In this document: in pieces, positions 22,431-36,077 of the stretch
Layout: each line of letters opens with the position of its first letter
How positions within the stretch are numbered: position 1 is the stretch's first letter
From: Bugula neritina
Taxonomy: Eukaryota > Bryozoa > Gymnolaemata > Cheilostomatida > Bugulidae
Reading direction: 5' to 3'
Length of the DNA stretch: 64,000 nt
Assembly: GCA_964035545.1 (NCBI GenBank)
Contig: OZ037773.1
Coordinates: 1,740,751 to 1,804,750, forward strand
The notes under the pieces: generated by a model
Database searches by the model: none
The model's input: only the letters and a program-made list of their open reading frames with translations
Told to the model about the DNA's origin: nothing
Position numbers and translations under genes: made by a program

Positions 22431-23561
22431 GTTACTATAGTAGCTGTTGAATTTTCAACTGGTAAATTTGTATTCATTTATAGAGTGAGTAGCATAATAA
22501 ACATTAGTACATTTAAATATAGGGAGGCATGCACCTATAATATGCAGTACAGATACCTACCTATGTGCACTATGTATATATAAGTAACACTTGTATAAAT
22601 GCACATCAAGTTAGAGTTTGTAAATTTTACACAGACATACATTCATAGGATGATGGACCGCATGAGGAAAAGTTGCTAGCTGTTATTATTCTAATTGAAT
22701 AATGTTTTAACATAAATATAATGTGTTATTTCATATAATATAACATATTATCATGTTTATACATGATCAATTTTACTAGCTCTAAATAATATATTTTGAA
22801 ACAACATCACCACCTACAGTATTTATTTTTTGTTTTATGTGACCGCATATATAGCCTTTCATAAAGCTTTTGGGTTAATGATGTAAAACTAGTCCATTGT
22901 TTCTGTTCGCAATGTGTACTGAGTAGTGTGTAAATAGTTACGATTCGGATAACACGTGGAGAGTTCAACTCATCAACACAATCGTGTTTCATATTCGATG
23001 ATTTATTTCGTATGAGCCAATAGAGATGCTCATTGCATAATTGCCAGCATCGATAAATGTTTTGGAAATTCCAACTTGCCCAGCGCAAAAGCAGTAGTAT
23101 TATTTGTTACTAAGCGATTGATAAATTCAAGATCATAGTCCGAGCTTACAGCTTTTACGTAATTGGCAGAACTGACAAATTAATTTGAGCCGCATTACCT
23201 GTCACACTTCAAAATAATACACGTGGAGTTGATGACATAATTATGTTTGATGGGTGCGATGACTGGTCACGACCAGCGTGGTGCAATCGATTTTATTGAA
23301 TATAAAAAGAAGTGTGGCGCACAATGGCCTGCATTCGGGTTGGTCAGTATACAACAAAAAAGTTGGATAAATTTACCAGGAGTCATAAAGAAGTATTAAT
23401 TTAAAAAAAAACACTTCACCGCCCTAACTCAGGGTTTAAATTTTAATTTAATTTTCGTTTAAGTTTAACAGTAACTTGATATTATTTTTAATTCAATTAG
23501 ACGTCAGTCTTCGACTTTGTTTGTTTAAAACACGTGCTACTTATATTAATATTTTTCAAGT
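22431..23561. other. Intergenic region between OPA3 and the ARF-type gene
   Basis: No recognisable gene. It should hold the promoter and 5' UTR of the ARF-type gene in its right part. A 93-codon minus-strand frame at 22807-23088 is unrecognised and has no splice context. Confidence 0.5.
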
Positions 23562-25093
<1,532 letters not shown>

Positions 25094-25588
25094 ACTAAAA
25101 TCTATTTATCATGTGACAATCCACTAAATGAAAATTTACATTTTTATCTATTTTGGTTGTTGAGTTAATTTCCTGTCATAGCAATATTCATTCTTATTGT
25201 ACATAGAAGACTGTTTCTGATATGTGAAGTTGTCTCCCTCTCATCATATCAACTTGAGATTATTTTAACTAGCATGTTGCTGTAATATTATTATCAAACC
25301 TAATTTATATATTTTTATAAAACAAAATTGCATACAATGCAATATGTGTGGTTTTTATGTAACATTATTAAATTTCCTTCATAATATAAAATATTATATT
25401 TTCAAAACTTGTATATACTAAAGGGTCAAGCATCATGAACTGAAGTGTCGAGAATTTGTACTCTAGCGTCACAAATAAAATACCATGTCGAAATTTTACA
25501 TACAACAGAAGAATTTAGCCGTCACCTGTGGAGTTTTATAGTTGGGTCTTAGCAGATCTCTGCATAGACAAGTTGACATATTTATCTC
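25094..25588 (+). other. 3' region of the ARF-type gene
   Basis: Non-coding, AT-rich. An AATAAA at 25474-25479 is a possible polyadenylation signal. Confidence 0.4.
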
Positions 25589-25595
25589 GCACACA

Positions 25596-25651
<56 letters not shown>

Positions 25652-25655
25652 CACG
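25589..25655. repeat. CACG/CA microsatellite
   Basis: About nine CACG units followed by about eight CA units. The frame crossing it (His-Ala-Arg-Thr repeats) is an artefact. Confidence 0.95.
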
Positions 25656-25782
25656 TACAGGTTACAGGTCACATCTGTTGCAAGAATTTGTGATCAAATA
25701 TTTTGACTTCATGAAGAAATAAGAGAATGCAATTCAATAAGTGGCTCTGGACATAAATTAAAATCTCTCTGTACACTCAACT

Positions 25783-25912
25783 CAATCTTGTGGTAACCAT
25801 TTGAAATAAGGCAAACAAAATCAACTTTATAAATATATATATATAATATATATATTTATATTTATAAAGTTGATTTTTGTTTGCCTTATTTCAAATGGTT
25901 ACCACAAGATTG
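25783..25912. repeat. Long near-perfect inverted repeat (56-bp arms)
   Basis: The left arm begins CAATCTTGTGGTAACCATTT at 25783 and the right arm ends with its exact reverse complement at 25912. One extra T in the right arm and a short TA spacer are the only differences. The structure would extrude as a hairpin and directly abuts a TA-rich array. Confidence 0.9.
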
Positions 25913-25915
25913 ATA

Positions 25916-25966
<51 letters not shown>

Positions 25967-26079
25967 GTATATATATATTATACATATATTATACATATAT
26001 CATAATATATATATATATATATATATTATATAATATTATATATATATATATATAATAAATACATATAACTTATACATGC

Positions 26080-26110
<31 letters not shown>

Positions 26111-26115
26111 TGTTT
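25913..26115. repeat. TA dinucleotide array
   Basis: About 200 bases of mostly TA/CATA units, interrupted by TTATA and TACAT. It lies between the palindrome and the left end of the triplicated unit. The frames across it are artefacts. Confidence 0.95.
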
Positions 26116-26313
26116 TAATATTTTTACAACAATTTAAATATATGAATATAATATGATTGTTGAAGATTAACTTAAATAACTTAAACTCAATGTTGATTCT
26201 AAAAACCATTGTTGCCCACTTCACTTGCAGCAATTTTGTGTACACAGCTAGTAGATTTTATCTTAACATGTACTGTATTGCTATGATTATATTGATGTAA
26301 ATGTAATATTAAT

Positions 26314-29300
26314 ATGGATTTTTCTGTATTATTAACTAACCTGTTCTGTATTTTGAACAGCATACTAAACCTTGAAGAATTGGGTAAGCAACATTTTCAT
26401 TAAACTACAACATTAAACAATTACAACATATGCTAATGCTATCCAATAAGGTAGATGTTTCTTAGTAATCATATTATTATAATAACTTATATTTACTAAT
26501 GTGTGGGACATATGCACTTACTTATCTCTGCAAGCAGATATTTCTAGTATAGTTCTCATTATAAAAACTATATAGTTTGAATTTACTCTCGTTTGTTATA
26601 CTTACTATAGTTTATAACTGTTACTGTTAGAAAGTATGATTCTAGAGGCTTGTGGTAAAGACTTGCTGTGTGCAGCATGTTAATATAGTACTAATTTCAG
26701 TAGCAATGAGTGTATCTGCAGTATTTATTAATATATATTCTAGTACTAATCTATACCATAGCTAAGAGCTATTGAGTCACAACTATATGTAAAGTATATT
26801 ATATCGTTTTTATGATTAAAAACTGAATTAATAGGATTCCATATTTCGAAAAACAGAGTATTTATATTTAGTAATGTTACTGTATTGAATATAATAAACT
26901 TATTTACTCGTTTAACTGACTACGAATCTGTTTTGTGTAGTATAAACTACTATCAGCAGTTCGCTATGGTCGGGTGGTTTTGTTTGGGAATTTATATTGT
27001 TTGTGTATTGATACGCGAGGTTCTTAATTAGCTTCCCCTAAATGCGCAATCAAAATGTTCCGCATGTTGAGAGAGGATAACTCCAGTTGCGCAAACAATT
27101 TTCAAGCACGCGCAAGCACAAAGAAAAATTTTCGCTTGCGCATTTAGGAGACGCAGTTACGAAGAAACTCGCGTAGCAATACACAAACAATATAAATTCG
27201 AAAACCAAAATCACCTGACCGTAATGACCCGAGGAGCGTAGTTTTATAGTACACAAAGCAATTTTGCTGTCATTTAAATGAGTAAATAAGTTTATTATAT
27301 CCAATATAGTATGAAGCAGCAATACTAAATATATAATACATATATTATTTATGCACGAACTGAGAGAGTGTAGCATGCAGTCTGACCATTTCTAGAATTC
27401 TATTTATAGCACATTCTATGCATATGAGAAACTGAAAGCTTTTACCATAACTTAAACTATTAAATGCCTTTCTGTTATAATTACAGATAAATGTTTCCGT
27501 GTTGAGAAACCCAAGTCAGTTCTGCAAAGGTTTATAGGATATTTGTAAGTAAATTTAACTATAAATATTCGTACATGAACATCAGCTATAATTTTTACAA
27601 CTTTCTAACAAAAGCAGATACTATTCTGATGCAATATTGCAGGACTTAGGTATTTCACAGGTTGCGTGGTTTTATATATTGAATAGGTGTAAAAAGGATG
27701 CTCCAAAACCTGTTGGTTATAAAAACAACGGAGTCTTTTTTAATTTAATATTTATGAAAGCATATTTCTAAAAACTGTAGACTGTTGCTTTTCCCAATTA
27801 GGAATTGTTTAAATTTTTTATTTGGTAATATTTTAGTTATGATGTTGACCCTCCACATATTCCAAATACATTGGAAGGTAAATTTTCTAGTTTCTGTTTT
27901 GTTTTTACAAATTTTTTCTAAACCTACATGCGTTATCACACTGTCTGCCTATGTCTATTTGAATTATCCTGTTTTAAACTAACCCAGATTTATGAATGTT
28001 TTCACTGATGTTGCTAGTAATACCTATACATTATTGGATAATATTAGTTAGAGTTGAATGAAGGGTTATGAGTTTGTGATAGATTGTTGTGATATTTGCT
28101 TGCAGTCATGAGTTTCTATACTAATGCGTGTCTAATATAGTCAGCTAACTTGTGTATGTTAAGAAGCAGGTTGTAATATATAATCTAATGTGTAACCTTG
28201 CAGTATGTTGGAGTTATTGTCTCAGGCTAATCCTAAAGACGGGCTCACAGGCTAATATTATAATAGATTATCTCCAGTTGGATGGGTGAGTGGAGAATAA
28301 ATTCCTACTGAACCATGTCTGGTTATACTCTAAACAATTACCTCCATTTAAAAAAAAATAAAGTTGCCAAGAAGGTGCTAAATTATTTATCTTGTAGCTT
28401 GCAATATTTTTGTTATTATAAAAGCGGATGTCACTTGCAAAAGTTGGAATAATTATTTTAGCAAGCTTTATAGAAAAGTGCTTTTTCCAGAAGCAAAGTT
28501 TGACCCAACAAAAACACTCCCCTTTTCGTCACACAAATAGAAATCTTCAGTTTTTATATTTCAGAATGGCTTATATCAGAGAGATCCTGTTTCTTACCAT
28601 TGTGACTCTAATAATAGTGACTGTCAAAAGACGTAAACAGAAAGTGTCAGACAACTCCAATCCAAAAGTGTCTGGGATGTTATCTCGCAGCACCGAGACT
28701 TCCTGTCCACTAAAAACTCATACTGGGTGTCAGAGTGAGTTATTATGTGTGTTATAAATTAGTATAACATAACGTGATATAATATAGGCTATTTAAATAT
28801 AAGATAATACATAAGATATAATATAGTGTAATGCAGTACCATAAAATATAATATAAAATAATTTGATGCAATATTCTATGTCACATGTAGTACTTATGTG
28901 TTGTAGTAGTATGATGATATTATATTATACTATAATAATGATATAATGTGTTATAAAATTAATTTGCATATATCATATTCTGACATTATTAGTTGCATAG
29001 TGTAGCAAAACATGACATGATAATTGCATGTAACTGTAAAAAAATGGGTGTAGCAGGCCTTTGGATTTAACCTTCACATCAATAAAGTCGATTATTGTTG
29101 AAAATGTATAAATTATAAAGGAAAAACATTTGAAAAAGTGATAATCAGAAATGTGACTTAGCAAAAGGTCTATGCCAAGATGTACTTCATTTCTTTTCCT
29201 TTGTAGAGCCTGTTCATGCATGTAGATGGTTTTTTTACTCATTAAAAACTTTTCTATTTTTTAGCTGATGTCAATCTCGCAAAAGAAAAGCCATCCATAA

Positions 29301-31597
29301 AGACTACAACAGCTTTCACACAAACAGTGGTGAAGGAAACTTGCGGAATAGCCATTCAAACAAACAGCAAAGTGGTTTGTGATGCTTCAAGTCAAAGTAG
29401 AAATGAGACCCGTGAAGTTGGCAGTCAAGGAGTTGCCACATCTACTGCGAATGAATACACAGAAACCAGTATGCGATATACTCAGGATGGGAAAACTCAA
29501 ACCAGTGTCTCTTCTACTCAAGACGGAAACACCCAGACAAATGTTGTTTTAGATCTTCAAACCACTGGCACTCAAAGTAAGCATTTTTATTAAACAATTA
29601 TAGAGAAAGATGTCTTTTAAGAACTTTAATGTTTAGATTCAAATAAAAAATTTTCATGATAGTTGTTTTGCTCTAAATAAAACAAACTAAATAAAACTTT
29701 TGAGAATAAAAGTAATATATGTTTAACTTTAGCCACTAACCCAGTCAACTCAAATGACGGAGGCCAGCAGAATCTGAAAATCTCAGATGAAGTCCATTTT
29801 CAGAGTGACAAGTGTCAATTAAAAGCCGCTGGTAACTCAACATCTCAAGGGCAACCAATTCCAGCGTCAACAACCAGCAGCAAAAAGGCGAAAAACAAGC
29901 GAAGAAACCGAAATATGACAGCGCTTTCCTGTCTCGACCAGTTTTTTAAGCAAAGAACACCCCAGAATAAAAATGCTCCTACAGATTCAAGCTACACGAG
30001 TGTGTCAGTCACAGGAACTAAGTCAGGAGACAACCATGATGACTCCGTAAACCTTACTGTCTCCTTAACCACAATTACTACATCAGTAGACAAGGAGGTA
30101 GAAGTTAAAAACCTTCAAGTTTCTTCTATGGCCGGAAAAGAGACACCCGTGATGAAAAAAGAAGCTAAGGTTTCTGATAATGTTGAGAACAACAACTCAA
30201 AGTCAACAACAGCAATCCCTGAGATGAAGGCAGCACCAGCTAATGATGAGATTGATTTAAAAATCACTATGAGTGCACAGAAACTTTCTCAAGCTAGAGC
30301 CGATCTTGAGGAATTGAAGACAAGAACTTTTGTCAATGAAATAATCAATAATATTGTTATAGATGCAACAAAAGACTTGTTTAAGCCTAGTCTGGGTTCA
30401 GAAAATGAAGACATCAGAGCTACTGAAGAAGATGAACAAGATTCATTAGAATATGACAGATTATACATCCATACATTGCCAACGATAGAGGAAGAAGAAT
30501 GGGAAGTTGATATACCAGCAACTTATGCGAGTGTTTCCAAAAAATATGTTTTGGATGAAGCAATAAAGTCTATGGCTGAACTTGCCTCCTTGACAGATTC
30601 ATTTTTGAATGACGTTTCAGCAAGAAGAAGTTCAGCTGATGTGATTGGCTCAGGAGTCTCAAGACGCACTGACAATGATCTACAAGTTGACCTAGATACT
30701 CAAGATGACAGATGGGAAACATCTTCTGTAGATTCTTTTGAGGTAAGTTGATATATTCAACATAAAACTATTTTTATATTTTAAGGAAACAGATAGTATG
30801 TTTTAAATTTTGGCAAATTTGAGTGATTTAGCTTAATTATACAATTTTTTGTGAATTTTTTTGCTCAAAAATTGGCTAATACTGTCATACAAACATCAAG
30901 AGTTCTGGTCTTCAAGGTTCAACTACAAAATATAAAAACTTTGTGGTAAAAATTTATTGTTACTCAAAAATAGTATAACTCCCAAGTTTTGATTTTTCAA
31001 AGGAAAATGAGAGAAAAATAAAAACTGATTATCAAATCAGAAGACAACTCCAGCTAAGCCTGTGTTCCAGTGAGACTGATGTATCCTGCTCCTGTATGAG
31101 AAGAGTTGGTGAGTAGATAGGACTATTATACAGCTAAATATTAGCATCACTTGATAATGAGCTGAATATATCTGATAAATTGGAGCTTACTGATGATACC
31201 TGCTGCATGTACATGTTCCGTTACTTAGCAGTTCATAAGAGCGAGTTGTAATATTCTTGCCCATGATCATGTATAGAATGAAATATAGAGATACTATCCC
31301 TGTGATTTTTGATCGCAATTTGACCGAAAACTTTATTCATACCACTTCATATTTTGAAATATATTATAATTGTATTTTACACTACGTTCATAAAAGTTTG
31401 TTGGTCGGCTAAGATATAATATATAATCTAATAACTTCACTTATTTCTATGCTGCTGTAGGTGGTGCTCACTCAATGAAAAAATCTAAAATACCGAGACC
31501 AGTGACATCAGCTGGTTCTCTCGCACCTTTAAAGAAGAAAATCTATTCTCAAAAGCAAAGATCGCTTATCCCTGTTCGCAGCTCTGTCTCTAAATGA
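26314..31597 (+). CDS. Motif-rich gene, copy 1: unrecognised protein with LC8-type TQT and EB1-type SxIP motifs
   Basis: Nine exons: 26314-26383, 27487-27544, 27837-27877, 28204-28285, 28565-28734, 29265-29576, 29733-30742, 31003-31108, 31461-31597 (TGA). The model is 661 aa with consistent phases and GT-AG sites throughout. Residues 1-104 are helical and hydrophobic (MDFSVLLTNLF at the start, EILFLTIVTLIIV at 90-102 then KRRK), either an ARM-like helical bundle or a membrane segment. Exon 6 holds TQT at 159-161, 218-220, 230-232 and 243-245, the core of LC8 dynein light chain sites. Exon 7 is Ser/Thr/Glu-rich, with SCLDQFFKQR at 310-319, possible coiled coils (DLKITMSAQKLSQARADLEE) and an acidic end. 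The last exon is basic, with KKSKIPRP (SKIP at 625-628) and SLIP at 651-654. I do not recognise the family. I infer a microtubule- or dynein-linked scaffold. The start ATG is in frame with exon 1 in all three copies. Confidence 0.82.
26865..27331. mobile_element. Foldback MITE in intron 1 of copy 1
   Basis: About 470 bp made of two long inverted arms (over 150 bp each) around a short centre. Examples: AAACTTATTTACTC near 26895 pairs with GAGTAAATAAGTTT near 27280, and CCTAAATGCGCAA pairs with TTGCGCATTTAGG. Equivalent elements sit at the same place in copies 2 and 3, so insertion predates the triplication. Confidence 0.8.
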
Positions 31598-32901
31598 CTC
31601 GGCATGTAATGACAAGGCAGCAAGGCATAGTTCTTTACATAGAAATAGTTTACTAATGTCAAGTATAGAAACTATTACCCATGTGAAAACTGTCAATTAA
31701 CTCTTAAAATTTCAAACTGTCAATTTTTTCACATATATAGGTAGTTTCTATTCTCAGTGTTAGATTGAGATCAACATTGGAAATATTGCTAAATTTGAAA
31801 ACTGACAATAGTAACTTTGTAGGGGTGATGTTCTCAGTTTAAAAAAATCTAAAAATCTTGAAAAAAAATTTAATTTTCATTTATTCAATTATGTTTTCTA
31901 AACATTAAATGACAAAATTTTAGCCTTTCTCTTTTTAGCAAGATCTCTAGATGCCCAGAATTAAAATATAAGAAGAATTATATTATAAATTATCAACATT
32001 TTCAAACAGTGTGGGTCTTTCATGAGTAGGCTGCATTCACCTCATTTATGATAAAAAAATATTTTTTGCTCCATGTAATGATTGACTAAATACTATTTAC
32101 AATTAATTGTTTCTATTTATAAAAAAAATCAAATCTCCAAAAAAAAATTGTTCAAGTGTAGCATTGCCAAATATTTTCTTTTTGAAACTATACTATAAGT
32201 TATGATATATCCTGCTATTGTGATATTGTATAAATATAAATATTATTTTATTAGTTGGTACTGAAATTCAAAAAAATCTGGAAAAAAAATTATAACTTTA
32301 TTTTTTCAATTGTGCTTTTTAAACAGTAAATGACAACCTTTTAAAATTTCTGTCCTAAGAAAAATCTCTATAGATCTGCCTAATGTAAAAAAGAAGAGTA
32401 ATGGACTGTAAACAAATGCTATAACTCTCTAAATCCTCTATCTTCTTTTGTTATTATATTTCTCTTGCTCATGAAATAAATGTTACATCTATTTGTTCTC
32501 CCTGAGGCTTGATTAAATAACTATTATGGAGTATTTTTTGTTTATTAAATTATCAGATTATTTTAAAACCAGTTGAAAATCTGTAATATTTTTGCTTTTC
32601 GTAGTTTTACCAGTAAATGGCTGTATATCTGTAATATGATACTTATTATTTGAAACTAATAAATGATTCATTAGAAACAAAAGCCTATTACAGTTTTTAA
32701 ATGTTACTGATCCCAGCTTTGCAAATGATTCCCTTGCATTATTCAAACAAAATACTATAGCTTTTGCACTTTATAATGGTTCTTGATTGGTTGAAAGTTC
32801 TACTCTGATTCTCAAAACACATATATACATGTCTGTAACCGATGCTGCACTTCATTTACACTATAAAGACTTGTCTCTGATTTTGACAGTCATAAATATA
32901 T
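31598..32901. other. Spacer between the two convergent genes in unit 1
   Basis: AT-rich with A-runs, no recognisable gene. It should hold both 3' UTRs, as the + strand gene and the - strand NHL gene converge here. Confidence 0.5.
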
Positions 32902-35811
32902 TTAGCCAAAGATCATGTTGAAAACACACAGCACTAACAATCTTTCTGATTGGTAATGCAATTCCTGTGAGCTGCTGTTGCTTCTGTTGTGATTGCCAGT
33001 ATGCTTAGGTTTGAGGATGGCAACAGTGCCGTCACTGATGTTGAGTCTGGTTGGTATGAACTTAGTCTAAAATTAAAAAATAGACGTTTTGAGTTTCTGC
33101 TATATTTACAACATATTCATGTATACGTAAAGTTCGAACAAAGGTTCTAAGCGTCATATAAACACACTGCATGTAGTAAAACATCTGTCAAAATACAGTA
33201 GTTACTCCCTCCTGTGTTAGCATGTTTTCGCTGGCTAACGTTCATATTTGAGTGTTTCACTAAATTTATTTTCTTCAAATTTTGGTTATTGGTTTTTTCT
33301 CCAAGATCTATGAGTTGAACAACATTTTATAATATAAACTTAACCTACATAGCAATGTTGATAAAAAGATTCACTTACATATGGACATTTTGGTTGGTCA
33401 TGAATATTGACATGCTCCTGCTTTTCTTCTACTTTGTGTATAGCTGTAATAAAAAAGTTGAAATGTATTAGTTTGTGCACGAAAAATTATACTCGCATCT
33501 AGTAAAATTATTTCAAAAATCTTTTAATTTGATGCTTCCAAATCACACTATGTATATACATATAATTTAAATCTTTTAATAGAAAAATTAGGCAATAATT
33601 TTTGCAGCTTGCACAGGATAAATTTTAAAATAAACAAAATGTTTTATTTATTCATAAAAAAACTGCAAACTGCACTAATATAATTGTAAAACCCAATGCA
33701 ATTGCAGCTAACACAAAATTTGCTAATAATAAAACACTATAACACAGCTATTTATTCTAGTGGTGATTGTGAAACTCACTCTAAACTTTGGGGCAGTCAT
33801 ATCCCTGAGGAAGGGCTGAATAACAACTGTGAAGACCTTCTTAGTATCATACCTGCCGTTACTAACCAGTCTCTGGACAGCATCTGCATAACTCTTAGTC
33901 AGAGTATCCAACTCTGTTACATCTGATTTAGTCACACAGGAACAGTAGTGCAGTCTAGAGAGAGGAGAGGTAATAAAACTGTATTACTAAGAGCTCAGAT
34001 GGAATTTGCCAACATAATATTATGTGTTATTATATGGCTATCACTTATACAACCGAGTAAATTTTTTTAATCATTTTAGTATTTACTAATTTTCAAATGC
34101 ATAATAATGATTAATTTGCAAAATGCTAGAAAACATGAATTTATGCATTTGTTGTGACTTAATAAGATTGCATGGCGTGTGATTAGCTTAATATAGGCTA
34201 TCAAAGTACGGAAAAACTTTATGCTATTTTATGCAATATCAACAAAGCATTACATGTAAGTGCTTATCAGATATACTGCATTGTATAATGTGAAATGCAT
34301 GCTTAATAATTATACATTAACATGACTGCAATAACCAAAAGTGTCACCCATAACCGACTATATGCGAAATATTTATTTATAAAATGGAACAGTTTTTAAG
34401 TTCTTAAATTCCTAAAGTCTTTAGCACACTATTACCACCATAATAACAGTACCCTTGCTAACACTATCTTAATATTCTAAAGAGCACAGTTACCTGCTAT
34501 ACACAAAGCATAGCCAGTGGAATTAAAGCTTCAGTACTAAATTTGAAAATAGTTGCAATAAAATTAAGCCACGCTTCAAAATTATCATAATGAAACAGAT
34601 AAAATAATCATAATGATGCAGGTAAAGCTGTATGTCTTTAGACCAGCATGCTTGGTGCTAAAATTGTTGTTACTCTAATAATTATTGTTTTTAAATGATA
34701 ATACTTGTACATTTAGCTATAGAGGATAAAAACAAACTAACCTGAACAACAATTTAAAATCGTTATAGAATATGCAAACAGCTTAATGGTTACTTTATAA
34801 AACGTTACCTAAGGTTACGCTCACACCTTGAGTGAGACCGAACCATATCCCTAACCTTCCCTATTCCATACATCTCTATAAAGTTGACTAAGGTTTTTGG
34901 TAAGTTGGCATGTAGATAGTCAAGAGCTGCCTGTATATTCTCTACATAATTTTCAAGTGAATACTTTTTCTAAACTTGTAGAAAAAAATATAGCCACTTA
35001 CCGACATACAGGTCTTTCCCTTCTCTCAACAATGACAAGGGACCATTTGGAAATGGACTGCTTTCCCCACGCAAATTTTTCTCCTTTGAAAAAACAGGCC
35101 CAGATACTAGCTTGTTAGGATCTAAGGAGCTGAGTATATTCCGTCCATAGTTACCAACAATGTATTGGTTATTTCCCACGCTGGCAATTTCATGCTGATA
35201 AGTAAATTGAACCTCATCAGCTTTTCCATAGTATAAGTTACCAAGCGCTGTAAATCCAGCTACCACTTTGCTGTTAACAACCCCCTTGTCAGACTAACTT
35301 ATCTGAGAAATGTAGCCAGCCACATTAGTTACCAGCAACTCTTGGTTAGCCCAGAGCAGTCCTCTTGGATTCTTGAGGTTAGATTTTGTCACCATGCTTA
35401 GTTCTCCTGTCTCCTAACCTACAGATCTCAGTGCATTGTTGAATTCATCAGTAACTAGTAACTTGCCTGGGTTTCTAATATCTACTTTCACACCCCTTGG
35501 GTAAAACAACCGCCCGACTCATACTCTTCCATTCTTATTGCCACCAGATCCACATGTTTCTGCTAGTGATTGCACATTGTTGTTTCCCCTGTGGAGAACA
35601 TAGAGGCAGTGTCTGTCACGGTCCACAACAACCACATGTGTGTTATTAACTTGGGTGAAGCCGTGTACTTTAAGTGTGACACAAGATTCGAGGATGTCTG
35701 ACCATCGGTTGTTTGTAGACCAGCAAAAGTGCCGATCATAATACTTTCATCATTCTTGTAGCCATCCCGTTCCATATGAAACACTTAGGCAGAAACTTGA
35801 AGAAACAGTTC
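32902..35811 (-). pseudogene. NHL-repeat protein with GPI-anchor-like tail, unit 1 (broken)
   Basis: Read on the minus strand: an NHL exon from about 35811 to 35002 (donor GTAAG), then 33922-33780, 33443-33379 and 33066-32902 (TAA). The NHL exon reads MIGTFAG, DGQTSSNL, NNTHVVVVDRDRHCLYVL, YPRGVKVDIRNPGKLLVT, SNLKNPRGLLWANQELLVT and ASVGNNQYIVGNYG, typical of NHL beta-propellers with DPRG/NPRG turns. The last exon ends with an Asn/Ser-rich stretch, a spacer and a hydrophobic tail (LLVLCVFNMIFG), the layout of a GPI-anchor signal. It is broken: a frameshift near 35660, stops at GRV*VGR, SVG*ETG and QIS*SDK, and two extra bases in the 65-nt exon. NHL proteins of this layout would act at the cell surface. 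Confidence 0.75.
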
Positions 35812-35875
35812 TGATAAGTTGTAAGAGACACTGAGATAAGTTTTTGTATCGTGTTAATTGATAAAAATCATGAAA

Positions 35876-36077
35876 GTTTATAATCACTCTCCTTGTGAGA
35901 AACCCTGACAGAAAGAGTTTTCTTAAAAGCAGATTATATAAAGTACTTATTCATATGTGGCACAGGAGCAATTATGATTTGATGCTTGTCCTAGCATCAC
36001 CAAGGTCTTTACTGGAAATCTAACCTATGACTTCGAGTTACTAAGCCAAACACGCTAATTACCCTTAGACCTGCTCT
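35876..36077 (-). mobile_element. Diverged tRNA-derived SINE, unit 1
   Basis: It aligns over its whole length with the fresh SINE at 21339-21555, same orientation: AACCCTGACAGAAAG, GAGCAATTATGA, CTAGCATCACCA and CCTTAGACCTGCTC blocks. The B box has decayed (CTAACCTATGACTT). Partial copies lie at 47340-47462 and 58593-58708. Confidence 0.75.

Noticed and set aside
25528-26245. Frames across the CACG and TA arrays
   Set aside because: Simple-sequence artefacts.
28428-28757. 109-codon frame extending exon 5 upstream in copies 1 and 3
   Set aside because: Copy 2 has a one-base deletion upstream that breaks it, while the spliced exon 5 model is open in all three copies.
33696-33926. Plus-strand frame at the NHL gene exon
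   Set aside because: Antisense shadow of the 143-nt minus-strand exon, which has proper splice sites.
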